Positions 33,573 to 41,182 of a stretch of 64,000 nucleotides of DNA are shown in pieces. Under the pieces are notes generated by a model. The model ran no database searches and was not told the DNA's origin. It worked only from the letters and a program-made list of their open reading frames with translations. The translations under genes were made by a program, and so were the position numbers. The stretch is from Rhizorhabdus dicambivorans. GTDB taxonomy: Bacteria; Pseudomonadota; Alphaproteobacteria; Sphingomonadales; Sphingomonadaceae. Numbering within the stretch: position 1 is the first letter of the stretch; every line of letters starts with the position of its first letter. The stretch spans positions 4,752,001 through 4,816,000 of the forward strand of contig NZ_CP023449.1 in assembly GCF_002355275.1 (NCBI RefSeq). The letters are read 5' to 3'.

Positions 33573-34334
33573 TCACGCCACCTGTTGCTGTACTGTCCGG
33601 ATCAGGGCGCCCGCTTCGAGCAGCGCTATCAGCGCTGCCATGAAGTCGTCGGACGACATTCGATCCTTACAGTCAGGTTCGCTGAAGCGGCCCAGAAGGT
33701 TACCGACAGTCTGAGAATCTTCGAGTTCTGCGAAGATTGCGTGCATGGCCGTGGACGCCGGTGACACCAGTACGTCGGCCTCGGGCCTGACGATCAGGAT
33801 CGCCGGCGCATCGGCAAGATCAGGCACCTCAAAGCCAATTGCCTCATGGACGCTGCGATCGAAAGTCTCGATGAAAGCCGAATGATGGCCTGCGAGAGCC
33901 ACATCGAGCAGCGCGCCCTCATCGAATCCGGCGAGATCGGCAAGGCGTAGCGCCACCGCGTCGGCAGCATGATAGGCTTCCAGCCAGAGCCATTCGAACC
34001 GGGCCAGGTCGACTGCCGCGCGAGGCTCGCCGCACCCGGCAAGATAGCCTGGAAATGCCTCGCCGATGCCCGCCAGGGTACTGGCCGTCACTCCCGGCTG
34101 TTCGAGATACAACCGGGAGTGTTCGTTGAATCGGGCATGCCCAATCAGGGCGAGCGTACGCGGAAAGGTATCCTCGAGCGCGACCAGCCGCGCGTGCGAG
34201 ATCGTATTGGCATGGACTTTCATGCCGGCCAGAATCCGTGCGCGCGTCCCTGCGAAAAGGCGATCCGGCAGGAACTCGGGGCCATGATCGAGGGCCTGCA
34301 TCATGGCCGCCTGGACGTGCTCAAGCGCAAGCAT
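33573..34334 (-). CDS. bufC: BufC-like (DUF2063) partner of the bufferin-modifying enzyme
   Basis: A 253-residue DUF2063 protein (start at 34334; an ATG at 34358 is possible). The N-terminal helical DNA-binding-like domain (VHANTISHARLVALEDTFPRTLALIG) and FEWLWLEAYHAAD match the family. BufC-type proteins bind the precursor's recognition element and present it to the MNIO enzyme. It overlaps the bufB gene, as in other bufferin operons. Confidence 0.88.
   Translation of the reverse strand: MLALEHVQAAMMQALDHGPEFLPDRLFAGTRARILAGMKVHANTISHARLVALEDTFPRTLALIGHARFNEHSRLYLEQPGVTASTLAGIGEAFPGYLAGCGEPRAAVDLARFEWLWLEAYHAADAVALRLADLAGFDEGALLDVALAGHHSAFIETFDRSVHEAIGFEVPDLADAPAILIVRPEADVLVSPASTAMHAIFAELEDSQTVGNLLGRFSEPDCKDRMSSDDFMAALIALLEAGALIRTVQQQVA
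33678..33703 (-). promoter_or_regulatory. SigF-type promoter inside bufC
   Basis: GTAACC-N16-CGAA with exact spacing on the minus strand, within the 3' end of bufC and about 105 bases before doxX. It could give extra expression of doxX-sigF-nrsF. Being inside a coding region, it could also be a chance match, but it has the full motif. Confidence 0.5.
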
Positions 34335-35259
34335 GGGCCGCGTCCGATGAGAGAGCATTCACTGGCGAGAAACTCGCCTGTACGCGCATAATGGCCTCCG
34401 CCTTTGCCGCTTCCGCCAACAGCACGCCGTAATCGGGAACATTGGTGTCCCACTCAATCAGCACCGGCTTGCGGCCAGCGCGCGAGATGAAGCGGGCAAA
34501 GAGCGTCCAGGTAATCTCGGAGACGGCCGAACCGTGGTCGTCGATCAGGAGGACGCCGTCCGCGTGTTCCTCCCTCGCATGGCCAGCCAGATGGATCTCG
34601 TCGACCAGGCCTGGATCGATGGAATCGATCATTGCTTGCGCATCGAGGCCGAGATTGGTGGCGGAAACTTCGATGTTGTTGATGTCGAGGAGAATGCCGC
34701 AACCCGTGGACGCGCAAAGCAGGTGAAGAAACTGCGCTTCGCTCATATCGTCGCGAGCAAACGCCAGGTAGCGCGAGGGGTTCTCGATCAGGATGCGGCG
34801 CTTCAGCCGGTCCTGCACGCGGCCGATCTGCGTGACGAAATGTCCCAAGGCTTCGTCGGTATAGGGCACCGGCAAGAGATCGGGATAGCGATTGTTGGCG
34901 CTACCGCTCCAGCTGAGATGGTCGGATACCGAGGCCGGCTCGTAGCGCTGGCAAAGCGCCGCAAGCTGTTCGAGTTCTTCCGCATCGACCCCGCCCGAGC
35001 TGCCCAGCGACAGGCCGACAGAGTGGAAGCTCAAGGGAAAGCTCTCCGCGATGGCGGACAGCCAGCGATGAGGTGGTCCGCCGGCGCCAAAGTAGTTCTG
35101 CGGGTGAACTTCAAGCCAGGCAGGGGCTATCGGCGGTTTTGGGGCTGGTGAAGAAATGCTGGCTGACATGGGCTGAAGCACTTGGGTGTAGTGCTGCGGC
35201 TTCAGTCCAATTCCCGGCAAGGGGGGCAGATTTGGCGGGAGTTTCATGTCAGCCAGCAT
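34321..35259 (-). CDS. bufB: BufB-like multinuclear non-heme iron oxidase (MNIO, DUF692)
   Basis: A 312-residue TIM-barrel protein of the DUF692/MbnB family. Candidate iron ligands are visible in order: LEVHPQNYF, SFHSVGLSLGS, SVSDHLSW, ILIENPSRY, GILLDINNIEVSA, EIHLAGHA, LIDDHGSAV and LIEWDTNV. MNIO enzymes of this type convert Cys residues of BufA precursors to copper-binding heterocycles. The next gene upstream encodes a BufA1-like precursor; start could be 35259 or 35247. Confidence 0.93.
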   Translation of the reverse strand: MLADMKLPPNLPPLPGIGLKPQHYTQVLQPMSASISSPAPKPPIAPAWLEVHPQNYFGAGGPPHRWLSAIAESFPLSFHSVGLSLGSSGGVDAEELEQLAALCQRYEPASVSDHLSWSGSANNRYPDLLPVPYTDEALGHFVTQIGRVQDRLKRRILIENPSRYLAFARDDMSEAQFLHLLCASTGCGILLDINNIEVSATNLGLDAQAMIDSIDPGLVDEIHLAGHAREEHADGVLLIDDHGSAVSEITWTLFARFISRAGRKPVLIEWDTNVPDYGVLLAEAAKAEAIMRVQASFSPVNALSSDAAHACA

Positions 35260-35277
35260 CCATGCGACCCGAGGGCT

Positions 35278-35616
35278 TCAGCCCTTCTGGGCGGCGGGAG
35301 GGGTGTTTCCGGCACGCTCGACCAGCGAACCACCCATCGTCTCGCAACTTCCGACGTCGACGTACTTCCAGGCGTTGCCCTGATAGTCGACGGTCGAAGT
35401 GCCTGCACACGTTGTGCCGGGGCCGGCCTTGCAGTCGTTGTTGCCCTTCAGCGCCACGCCGAAGCACTTCTCCTTGGTCGCGACTTCGGTGCCCTTGGCA
35501 TTGGCCTCGACACGGGGCTCCTGAGCGGACTTGCCGCCCGAACCGCAGGCCGCGAGCATCGCGGCACCGGCAAGCGCTGCGGCAAAACCCGGCAGCGGGA
35601 TGGGATGTCTGGTCAT
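35278..35616 (-). CDS. bufA1: BufA1-like (DUF2282) bufferin precursor with lipobox-like signal
   Basis: A 112-residue precursor. The start at 35616 gives a signal sequence ending LAAC-GSGG, which looks like a lipobox with Cys24, unusual for this family. The bufferin core has the four conserved cysteines: [34 protein letters not shown] and GSCETMGG. It is a paralogue of the gene just upstream, with an extra linker before the core. Confidence 0.9.
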   Translation of the reverse strand: MTRHPIPLPGFAAALAGAAMLAACGSGGKSAQEPRVEANAKGTEVATKEKCFGVALKGNNDCKAGPGTTCAGTSTVDYQGNAWKYVDVGSCETMGGSLVERAGNTPPAAQKG

Positions 35617-35637
35617 GGCGAGGGCCTTTCGCATGCG

Positions 35638-35937
35638 TCAGCTACGGCGCGGGACCGGCCGGGCGTTGCCCGCGTGGGCCTCGAGCGTTCCGCCCTGCGA
35701 GACGCAGGTGCCGGCGGCCACCAGCTTCCAGGCATTGCCCTGGTAGTCGACCTTCGAGGTGCCAGCGCAGCTCGTGCCCGGGCCGGCCGCGCAGTCATTC
35801 TGGCCCTTGAGTGCGACGCCGTAGCACTTTTCCTTGGCGCCAGCGTTCTCGCCGGCGGCCGAGGCGGGCGAAGCGGCCAGCAAGGCAGCAGCGGCGAGTG
35901 TCGCGGCGGCAGCAGCGAGACCGGTCGTGGATTTCAT
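35638..35937 (-). CDS. bufA1: BufA1-like (DUF2282) bufferin precursor
   Basis: A 99-residue precursor starting at 35937 (AGGAA six bases upstream). A Sec signal peptide ([21 protein letters not shown]) is followed by the core with four conserved cysteines: [34 protein letters not shown] and GTCVSQGG. Bufferins of this type are exported peptides that bind copper after the MNIO converts two of the cysteines. A SigF-type promoter lies 52 bases upstream, making this the first gene of the operon. Confidence 0.93.
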   Translation of the reverse strand: MKSTTGLAAAAATLAAAALLAASPASAAGENAGAKEKCYGVALKGQNDCAAGPGTSCAGTSKVDYQGNAWKLVAAGTCVSQGGTLEAHAGNARPVPRRS

Positions 35938-35988
35938 GATGGTTCCTTTCGAAGCTGAAGTGAGGCTCTGTGCGCTCACTCAACTCAA

Positions 35989-36014
35989 TTCGAAGGATCT
36001 GGGCTTTTGGTTAC
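35989..36014 (-). promoter_or_regulatory. SigF-type promoter of the bufferin operon
   Basis: On the minus strand, GTAACC-N16-CGAA with exact spacing, ending 52 bases before the first bufA1 start. It matches the promoter form known upstream of the corresponding Caulobacter genes. Confidence 0.88.
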
Positions 36015-36047
36015 AGGGGGGCGATTATTTGATCGCGGCGCCTGCCC

Positions 36048-36617
36048 TCATTTGTCTGGAGTGGCCTCATCGACGAGCTTGATCGCCACGGCCTTTGCAT
36101 CGAGCGCCGGCGTGCCGCCTCGGCCCATCGTCGCAAGGACGACCGCCCCTTCCTTTAGCAGCGCCAATTGCCGGGCCAGCTCGGTCGGCTGCTTCAAGCC
36201 TGCCTCTTCGGCAATCTCGGCGAGTTGAGCAGATACGCGGCTGACATGATCCGTAGCCTCCCGGTTGATGGGGTGCTCGGGATCCTGATACTCCGAACTG
36301 GCCTTGGCGAACATGCAGCCATGGAAATCAGGCTCATTGAACCATTCGTGCAGGGCGTCGAACATGGCGATCAATTGATCGCGTGGCGTCGAAGCGAGCT
36401 GTGCCATGCGGCCGAAGAGCCATCCACGCAGGAATGCGTCGCGCGATTTCAGCGCCGCAACGATCAGGTCATCCTTGGTCTTGAAGTGCTTGTAGATCGA
36501 CGTCTTCGAGATGCCGGTTTCCGTAACCAGCCTGTCCATGCCGGTCGCCTGAAAACCATTGCGATAGAAGATCGCTGTTGCCTTCTCGACAAGCTCGTCG
36601 CGTTTGGTTTGCCGCAT
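36048..36617 (-). CDS. TetR-family regulator beside the isochorismatase gene
   Basis: A 189-residue TetR protein: HTH at residues 20-50 (NGFQATGMDRLVTETGISKTSIYKHFKTKDDL) and a C-terminal effector domain (ARQLALLKEGAVVLATMGR). GGAG lies nine bases before the ATG at 36617. It is divergent from the isochorismatase gene, with a palindromic operator between them, so it probably represses both. Confidence 0.9.
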   Translation of the reverse strand: MRQTKRDELVEKATAIFYRNGFQATGMDRLVTETGISKTSIYKHFKTKDDLIVAALKSRDAFLRGWLFGRMAQLASTPRDQLIAMFDALHEWFNEPDFHGCMFAKASSEYQDPEHPINREATDHVSRVSAQLAEIAEEAGLKQPTELARQLALLKEGAVVLATMGRGGTPALDAKAVAIKLVDEATPDK

Positions 36618-36726
36618 CAACGGAGTCTCCGGGTCGGCCGAATGCTATCCCGCGCGATGATTATAATCATCAATTCAATGCCTTGTATCGGTCCTACCCC
36701 CGATTGCAGGGAAAGGGGTTGACAGG

Positions 36727-36768
36727 GTTTACCGATCAGTACACCTAATGGAGTACCGATCGGTAAAC
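36727..36768. promoter_or_regulatory. Double TetR operator between the TetR and isochorismatase genes
   Basis: GTTTACCGATC (36727-36737) and GATCGGTAAAC (36758-36768) form an 11-bp perfect inverted repeat with a 20-base spacer. The right half also contains the 12-bp palindrome TACCGATCGGTA at 36754-36765. The spacing would allow two TetR dimers. Confidence 0.65.
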
Positions 36769-36811
36769 CTTTTAACACTCTCCCCGCCAATTCCAAGCTT
36801 TGAAAGGGTTC

Positions 36812-37588
36812 ATGATGAAAATCTCCGCTGCCGCCCGGTTCCGCCGGGCGCTGCTGATCGGTGCGGCCGCACTGGCCAGCCTCGCCCCCCTCGCGCCGGC
36901 CCAGGCCGATGGACTGCCCGATCCCGGCTTCCAGATCGTACAGGGCCAGACGGCCCTGCTTGTCACCGATCCGCAGAACGACTTCCTCAGCCCCAATGGC
37001 GTCGCCTGGGGCGTTGTCGGCAAGAATGTCGAAGCCAATGGCACCATCGGTCACATCGACCAGTTGTTCGCGGCCGCCAAATCCTCCGGCATGCCGGTCT
37101 TCATCTCGCCACACTACTATTACCCGACCGATCATGGCTGGCGTTTCGAAGGGGCGCTCGAAGCGCTCATGCACCATATCGGTATGTTCGATCGCAAGGG
37201 ACAGCTGACGACCGAAGGCTTCGAAGGCTCCGGCGCAGACTGGCTCGCCCAGTACAAGCACTACATCAACGACGGCCAGACCGTCGTGACCAGCCCGCAC
37301 AAGGTATTCGGTCCTGAAACCAACGATCTGGTTCTCCAACTGCGCAAGCGCGGCATTTCCAAGGTAATCATCGCCGGAATGTCGGCGAACCTGTGCACCG
37401 AAGCGCACATGCGTGAGCTTCTCGAGCAGGGCTTCGAGGTCATGGTCGTGTCCGATGCGACAGCCGCCGCCCAGCTTCCCGGCATGGACGGCTACGCCGC
37501 AGCTTTGGCCAATTTCCGAATGATTGCGAACCATGTCGCCGACACTGGTACGGTCGTCGGCGCGATCCGGGCCAACCATCACAAGTAA
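36812..37588 (+). CDS. Exported isochorismatase-family cysteine hydrolase
   Basis: A 258-residue protein with a signal peptide ([20 protein letters not shown]). The isochorismatase-like fold is clear: [13 protein letters not shown] (catalytic Asp), the Lys in SPHKVFGP, and [16 protein letters not shown] with the catalytic Cys near the cis-peptide bond. Family members hydrolyse amides or isochorismate. The substrate is unknown. The adjacent TetR gene and operator suggest induction by a small molecule. Confidence 0.88.
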   Translation: MMKISAAARFRRALLIGAAALASLAPLAPAQADGLPDPGFQIVQGQTALLVTDPQNDFLSPNGVAWGVVGKNVEANGTIGHIDQLFAAAKSSGMPVFISPHYYYPTDHGWRFEGALEALMHHIGMFDRKGQLTTEGFEGSGADWLAQYKHYINDGQTVVTSPHKVFGPETNDLVLQLRKRGISKVIIAGMSANLCTEAHMRELLEQGFEVMVVSDATAAAQLPGMDGYAAALANFRMIANHVADTGTVVGAIRANHHK

Positions 37589-37640
37589 TCGCAAACCCGG
37601 TGGGGCCGGTCCTGCACCGGCCCCCGTTCGGAGAATCAAT

Positions 37641-38016
37641 ATGCCCGATACCGATGACTTCGTCTTCACTGCGGAAACGGCACGCGCCAAGGTTCGCGCC
37701 GCTGAGGATGCATGGAACACGCGCCAGCCGGCCCGCATCGCGCTCGCCTATTCGCCGGATAGCCGCTGGCGAAACCGCAGTGAATTCGTCAACGGCCGCG
37801 CGGAGATTGAGGCATTCCTCACCCGCAAGTGGCAACGCGAGCTCGATTACCGCCTGATCAAGGAGATCTGGGCATTCGCCGGCAATCGCATCGCCGTGCG
37901 CTTTGCCTACGAATGGCACGACGATTCCGGCAACTGGTTCCGCTCCTTTGGCAACGAGAATTGGGAATTCGATGCCGAGGGCCTGATGCGCCGACGTTTC
38001 GCCAGCATCAATGATC
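37641..38016 (+). pseudogene. DUF1348 (NTF2-like) gene truncated by an IS21 element
   Basis: The first 125 residues match DUF1348 proteins ([55 protein letters not shown]). The next codons run into the IS left end, and the frame stops at 38069 inside the IS. The lost C-terminal part is about 25 residues. The gene is probably part of the same TetR-controlled unit as the isochorismatase gene. Confidence 0.85.
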
Positions 38017-38116
38017 TGAGAACACCGGGAATAAAAGGGGCCACGGATCGGCCAGTCTCACCGGATTAAAAAGGGGCCAGTCCTGCTAGACCTCCGTTTT
38101 TGGGCGGAGGTGGAGG

Positions 38117-39637
38117 ATGAAGAGAGTGGAGCTTTATCAGAAGGTCCGCCGCGCCGTGCTGATTGACGGGATGAGCCGTCGCGCTGCCGCCCGGTATTTT
38201 GGGATCAATCGCAAGACCGTCGACAAGATGCTGTGCTTTCCAGAGCCAGCAGCGCACGGCCGGAGCGGGCAAACCTACAGCCGCAAGCTGTCCGGATTTA
38301 CCGACATCATTGACCAAATCCTGGTGGATGACCGCAAGGTTCACATCAAACAGCGACACACTGCCGCGCGTATTTTCGAGCGTCTGCGCGATGAACATGG
38401 CTTCACCGGCGGCATCACCATTGTTCGCGACTATGTGGCGGGCGCCAAGTTGCGCAGCCGCGAGGTGTTCATACCATTGAGCCACAAGCCGGGGCATGCG
38501 CAGGTGGATTTTGGTGAGGCGGACGGGATCATCGACGGCAAGTTGGTGCGGTTCCACTATTTCTGCATGGACCTGCCGCACAGCGATGCGCCGTTCGTTA
38601 AAGCCTATCCTGCCGAGGTGGCTGAGGCATTTTGCGAAGGGCACGTGGCGGCCTTTGCCTTCTTCGGCGGCATCCCGCAGTCGATCCTGTATGACAACAC
38701 CAAGCTGGCAGTGGCGCAGATCCTGGGCGACGGGAAGCGCGAGCGCAGCCGGATGTTCTCGACCCTCCAGAGCCATTACCTGTTCGAAGACAAATTCGGG
38801 CGCCCCGGCAAGGGTAACGACAAGGGCAAGGTCGAGGGGCTGGTCGGTTATTCCCGGCGCCACTTCATGGTGCCGAGGCCAGAGGCGCCCAGCTTTGATG
38901 CGCTGAACGCGCGCTTTGTCGAACAATGCATGGAGCGACGACAGGCCATCTTGCGCGGGCATGAGCGCAGCATCGGTGACAGGCTGGTGGCTGATCTGGC
39001 GGCCTTTATGCCGCTACCGGCGGTGCCGTTCGATCCCTGCCATATGGTGACGGGGCGGGCCTCGTCGATGTCGCTGGTGCGCTATCGTACCAATGATTAT
39101 TCGGTGCCGACGGCCTATGCCCACCAGGAGGTCGTAATCAAAGGCTATGTCGATCGGGTTGCGATCATCTGTGGCGGGGAGCTGATCGCAGTGCATCCGC
39201 GCAGCTATGAGCGGGAGGACTTCATTGCCAACCCGCTGCACTATCTGGCGCTGTTAGAACAGAAACCCCGCGCGCTTGATCAGGCAGCGCCGCTCGATGG
39301 CTGGGTGCTGGCTGAACCGATGCATCGCATCCGACGACTGATGGAGGCGCGCAGCGGCAAAGAGGGACGGCGCGAGTTCATCCAGGTGCTGCGGCTATGC
39401 GAACGCTTCGAGCAGTCCCTGGTGGAATGGGCAGTGGCCCGCGCGCTGGAGATGGGGGCAATCAGCTTCGATGCGATCAAGATGATCGCGCTGGCCCGCC
39501 TCGAACAGCGTGTGCCGCGCCTCGATCTGCAATTTTACCCGCATTTGCCGCGCGCGAATGTCGGGCGTACCGATCCGCGCACCTACATGGGCCTGCTCTC
39601 GCAGGCAGGCACTCCAGCGACGGGAGTGGCAGCATGA
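38117..39637 (+). CDS. istA: IS21-family transposase IstA (copy 1)
   Basis: A 506-residue transposase: N-terminal HTH (MSRRAAARYFGINRKTVDKML), DDE core beginning GHAQVDFGEADG and GIPQSILYDNTK, and the C-terminal beta domain. It overlaps istB by four bases, typical of IS21. Confidence 0.95.
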   Translation: MKRVELYQKVRRAVLIDGMSRRAAARYFGINRKTVDKMLCFPEPAAHGRSGQTYSRKLSGFTDIIDQILVDDRKVHIKQRHTAARIFERLRDEHGFTGGITIVRDYVAGAKLRSREVFIPLSHKPGHAQVDFGEADGIIDGKLVRFHYFCMDLPHSDAPFVKAYPAEVAEAFCEGHVAAFAFFGGIPQSILYDNTKLAVAQILGDGKRERSRMFSTLQSHYLFEDKFGRPGKGNDKGKVEGLVGYSRRHFMVPRPEAPSFDALNARFVEQCMERRQAILRGHERSIGDRLVADLAAFMPLPAVPFDPCHMVTGRASSMSLVRYRTNDYSVPTAYAHQEVVIKGYVDRVAIICGGELIAVHPRSYEREDFIANPLHYLALLEQKPRALDQAAPLDGWVLAEPMHRIRRLMEARSGKEGRREFIQVLRLCERFEQSLVEWAVARALEMGAISFDAIKMIALARLEQRVPRLDLQFYPHLPRANVGRTDPRTYMGLLSQAGTPATGVAA

Positions 39638-40449
39638 GTGATCCCATGATGCCGCTGCCAGCCATCGAGGCCGAACCCACCAGCGTGCCGCCCGCTGTAC
39701 TACTGGCCAACCATCTCAAAGCGCTCAAGCTGCCCACCTTTGTGCGCGAGTATGAGAAGGTCGCCTTCGAGGCCGCGCAGGATCGGGCCGATTACCCCCG
39801 CTATCTGCTGCGCCTGTGCGAACTTGAACGGATTGATCGCGAGCGCCGGATGGTGGAGCGCCGTATCCGCATGGCTCGCTTCCCGCACACCAAGAGCTTT
39901 GACACCTTCGACTTTGCAGCCCAGCCATCACTGAACAAGGCCTTGGTTCTGGAACTGGCGCGCGGTGAATGGATCGAGCGGCGGCGTAATGTCATTGCGC
40001 TGGGCCCCAGCGGCACCGGTAAGACCCACACCGCCCTCGCGCTAGGACTGGCTGCGTGCCAGAAAGGGCACAGCGTGGCCTTCACAACGGCCGCGGCGTT
40101 GGTCCATGACCTGATGGAGGCTCGCGACGAGCGTCGCTTGCGCAGCCTGCAAAAGCATCTGGCATCTGTAAAGCTGCTGATCCTCGACGAGTTGGGATAT
40201 GTACCATTCACCGCCGTGGGCGGCGAGTTGCTGTTCGAGGTACTCAGCCAGCGCTATGAACGCGGCAGCACGCTGATCACCAGCAATCTGCCCTTCGATG
40301 AATGGACATCGGTGTTCGGCTCCGAACGCCTGACCGGCGCCCTGCTCGACCGGCTGACACACCACGTCCACATTCTCGAGATGAATGGTGACAGCTTCCG
40401 TCTCGCCAGCAGCCGCAAGCGCCAGAAGGACAAGGGGGAGGATAAATGA
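39634..40449 (+). CDS. istB: IS21-family helper ATPase IstB (copy 1)
   Basis: A 271-residue AAA+ helper related to DnaC, with Walker A GPSGTGKT and Walker B LLILDELGYV. The ATG at 39634 overlaps the istA stop. A longer upstream frame is inside istA and is not needed. Confidence 0.95.
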   Translation: MSDPMMPLPAIEAEPTSVPPAVLLANHLKALKLPTFVREYEKVAFEAAQDRADYPRYLLRLCELERIDRERRMVERRIRMARFPHTKSFDTFDFAAQPSLNKALVLELARGEWIERRRNVIALGPSGTGKTHTALALGLAACQKGHSVAFTTAAALVHDLMEARDERRLRSLQKHLASVKLLILDELGYVPFTAVGGELLFEVLSQRYERGSTLITSNLPFDEWTSVFGSERLTGALLDRLTHHVHILEMNGDSFRLASSRKRQKDKGEDK

Positions 40450-40612
40450 CCTAAGAACGGGCGGCCATCGGCAGCGGGAAATCGGCTTCCGCTCCGCTCC
40501 AGCCGCTTCCCCGCTGCCGATGCTGCCCAGCCTCAACCTTGGGGCTTTTTGTTCAAACCAACTGGCCCCATTTTAAACCGGTGCCTGGCCCGTTTTTATC
40601 CCGGCGTTGACA

Positions 40613-40803
40613 GGTCGCGCCGCATGCGCGAGGGCGGCATGGGCTTCGACCCCAAGGGGCCGATCATGATGCCCGGCCGCCTGCTGCTCGGTTCCGCCCA
40701 GCCGATCCAGCTCGCGAGCGCGATCCTGTTCCTTGCCAGTCCCGCGTCGAGCTACATGACCGGCCACGTCATGGCCGTCGACGGCGGTTATATGGTGGGA
40801 TGA
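40613..40803 (+). pseudogene. C-terminal fragment of a short-chain dehydrogenase (SDR)
   Basis: Directly after the IS end the frame reads RMREGGMGFDPKG, then RLLLGSAQPIQLASAILFLASP and YMTGHVMAVDGGYMVG, the normal C-terminus of an SDR enzyme. The N-terminal three quarters, including the cofactor motif and catalytic Tyr, are missing. It was cut off by IS-mediated rearrangement. Confidence 0.85.
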
Positions 40804-41118
40804 ACGGCGGCCGGTGGAGCGAGGGCGGTCAGGCTGCCCGGCGATCATGGAGGCGACGGCCCAGGCCATAGTCCCATGATCGTCGTGCGCTGCGGCCCGT
40901 GTCCGGCTGCACGAACGTGACGGGATGGACGACCGGCGGGAAATCGCGGTTGAGGCGAGGGATCTGCCGATCGCCGCCACCTGCCCGGCCCGCTGCAGCT
41001 TGTCGCCGGCGGCGACGCTCTGCATCGATCTGATGCGAGAGGCGATGTCGAAGGTCGTCGGATAGCCGGCCCCTGCGCCGAACTGCCTCAATCGGGCCTT
41101 GCTTTCGTCAGGGTGGAC
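40804..41118. other. Stretch without an intact gene
   Basis: I see no complete gene here. A short frame on the plus strand (40925-41065) ends SPAATLCIDLMREAMSK, which recalls the C-terminus of a LysR-type regulator, but the match is weak and there is no start signal. The stretch is probably a remnant joined to the SDR fragment by rearrangement. Confidence 0.3.
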
Positions 41119-41119
41119 G

Positions 41120-41146
41120 GGCTGGCGGGATATCCTCCCGCCAGCC
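41120..41146 (-). terminator. Hairpin terminator of the TonB receptor gene
   Basis: GGCTGGCGGGA (41120-41130) and TCCCGCCAGCC (41136-41146) form an 11-bp perfect stem around five bases, about 37 bases after the minus-strand stop of the receptor gene at 41183. Confidence 0.6.
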
Positions 41147-41182
41147 TTCCGGATATCGTTCGCCAGTGCTCGGCGGTGGCGA

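Larger units (their letters stand above)
38017..40612 (+). mobile_element. IS21-family element, copy 1
   Basis: The boundaries are set by comparison with copy 2, which I see as identical from TGAGAACACCGGGA (38017) to the last bases TTGACA (40612). The ends form imperfect inverted repeats (TGAGAACACCGGGA and TGTCAACGCCGGGA) with internal repeats of AAAAGGGGCCA-type, as in IS21 elements. Flanking bases show no target duplication, so the flanks have been rearranged. It encodes IstA and IstB. Confidence 0.93.

Noticed and set aside
33640-33672. A further TGTAAGG box inside bufC on the minus strand
   Set aside because: GAC is not at the right distance (CGAC after 16 bases), and it lies in coding sequence.
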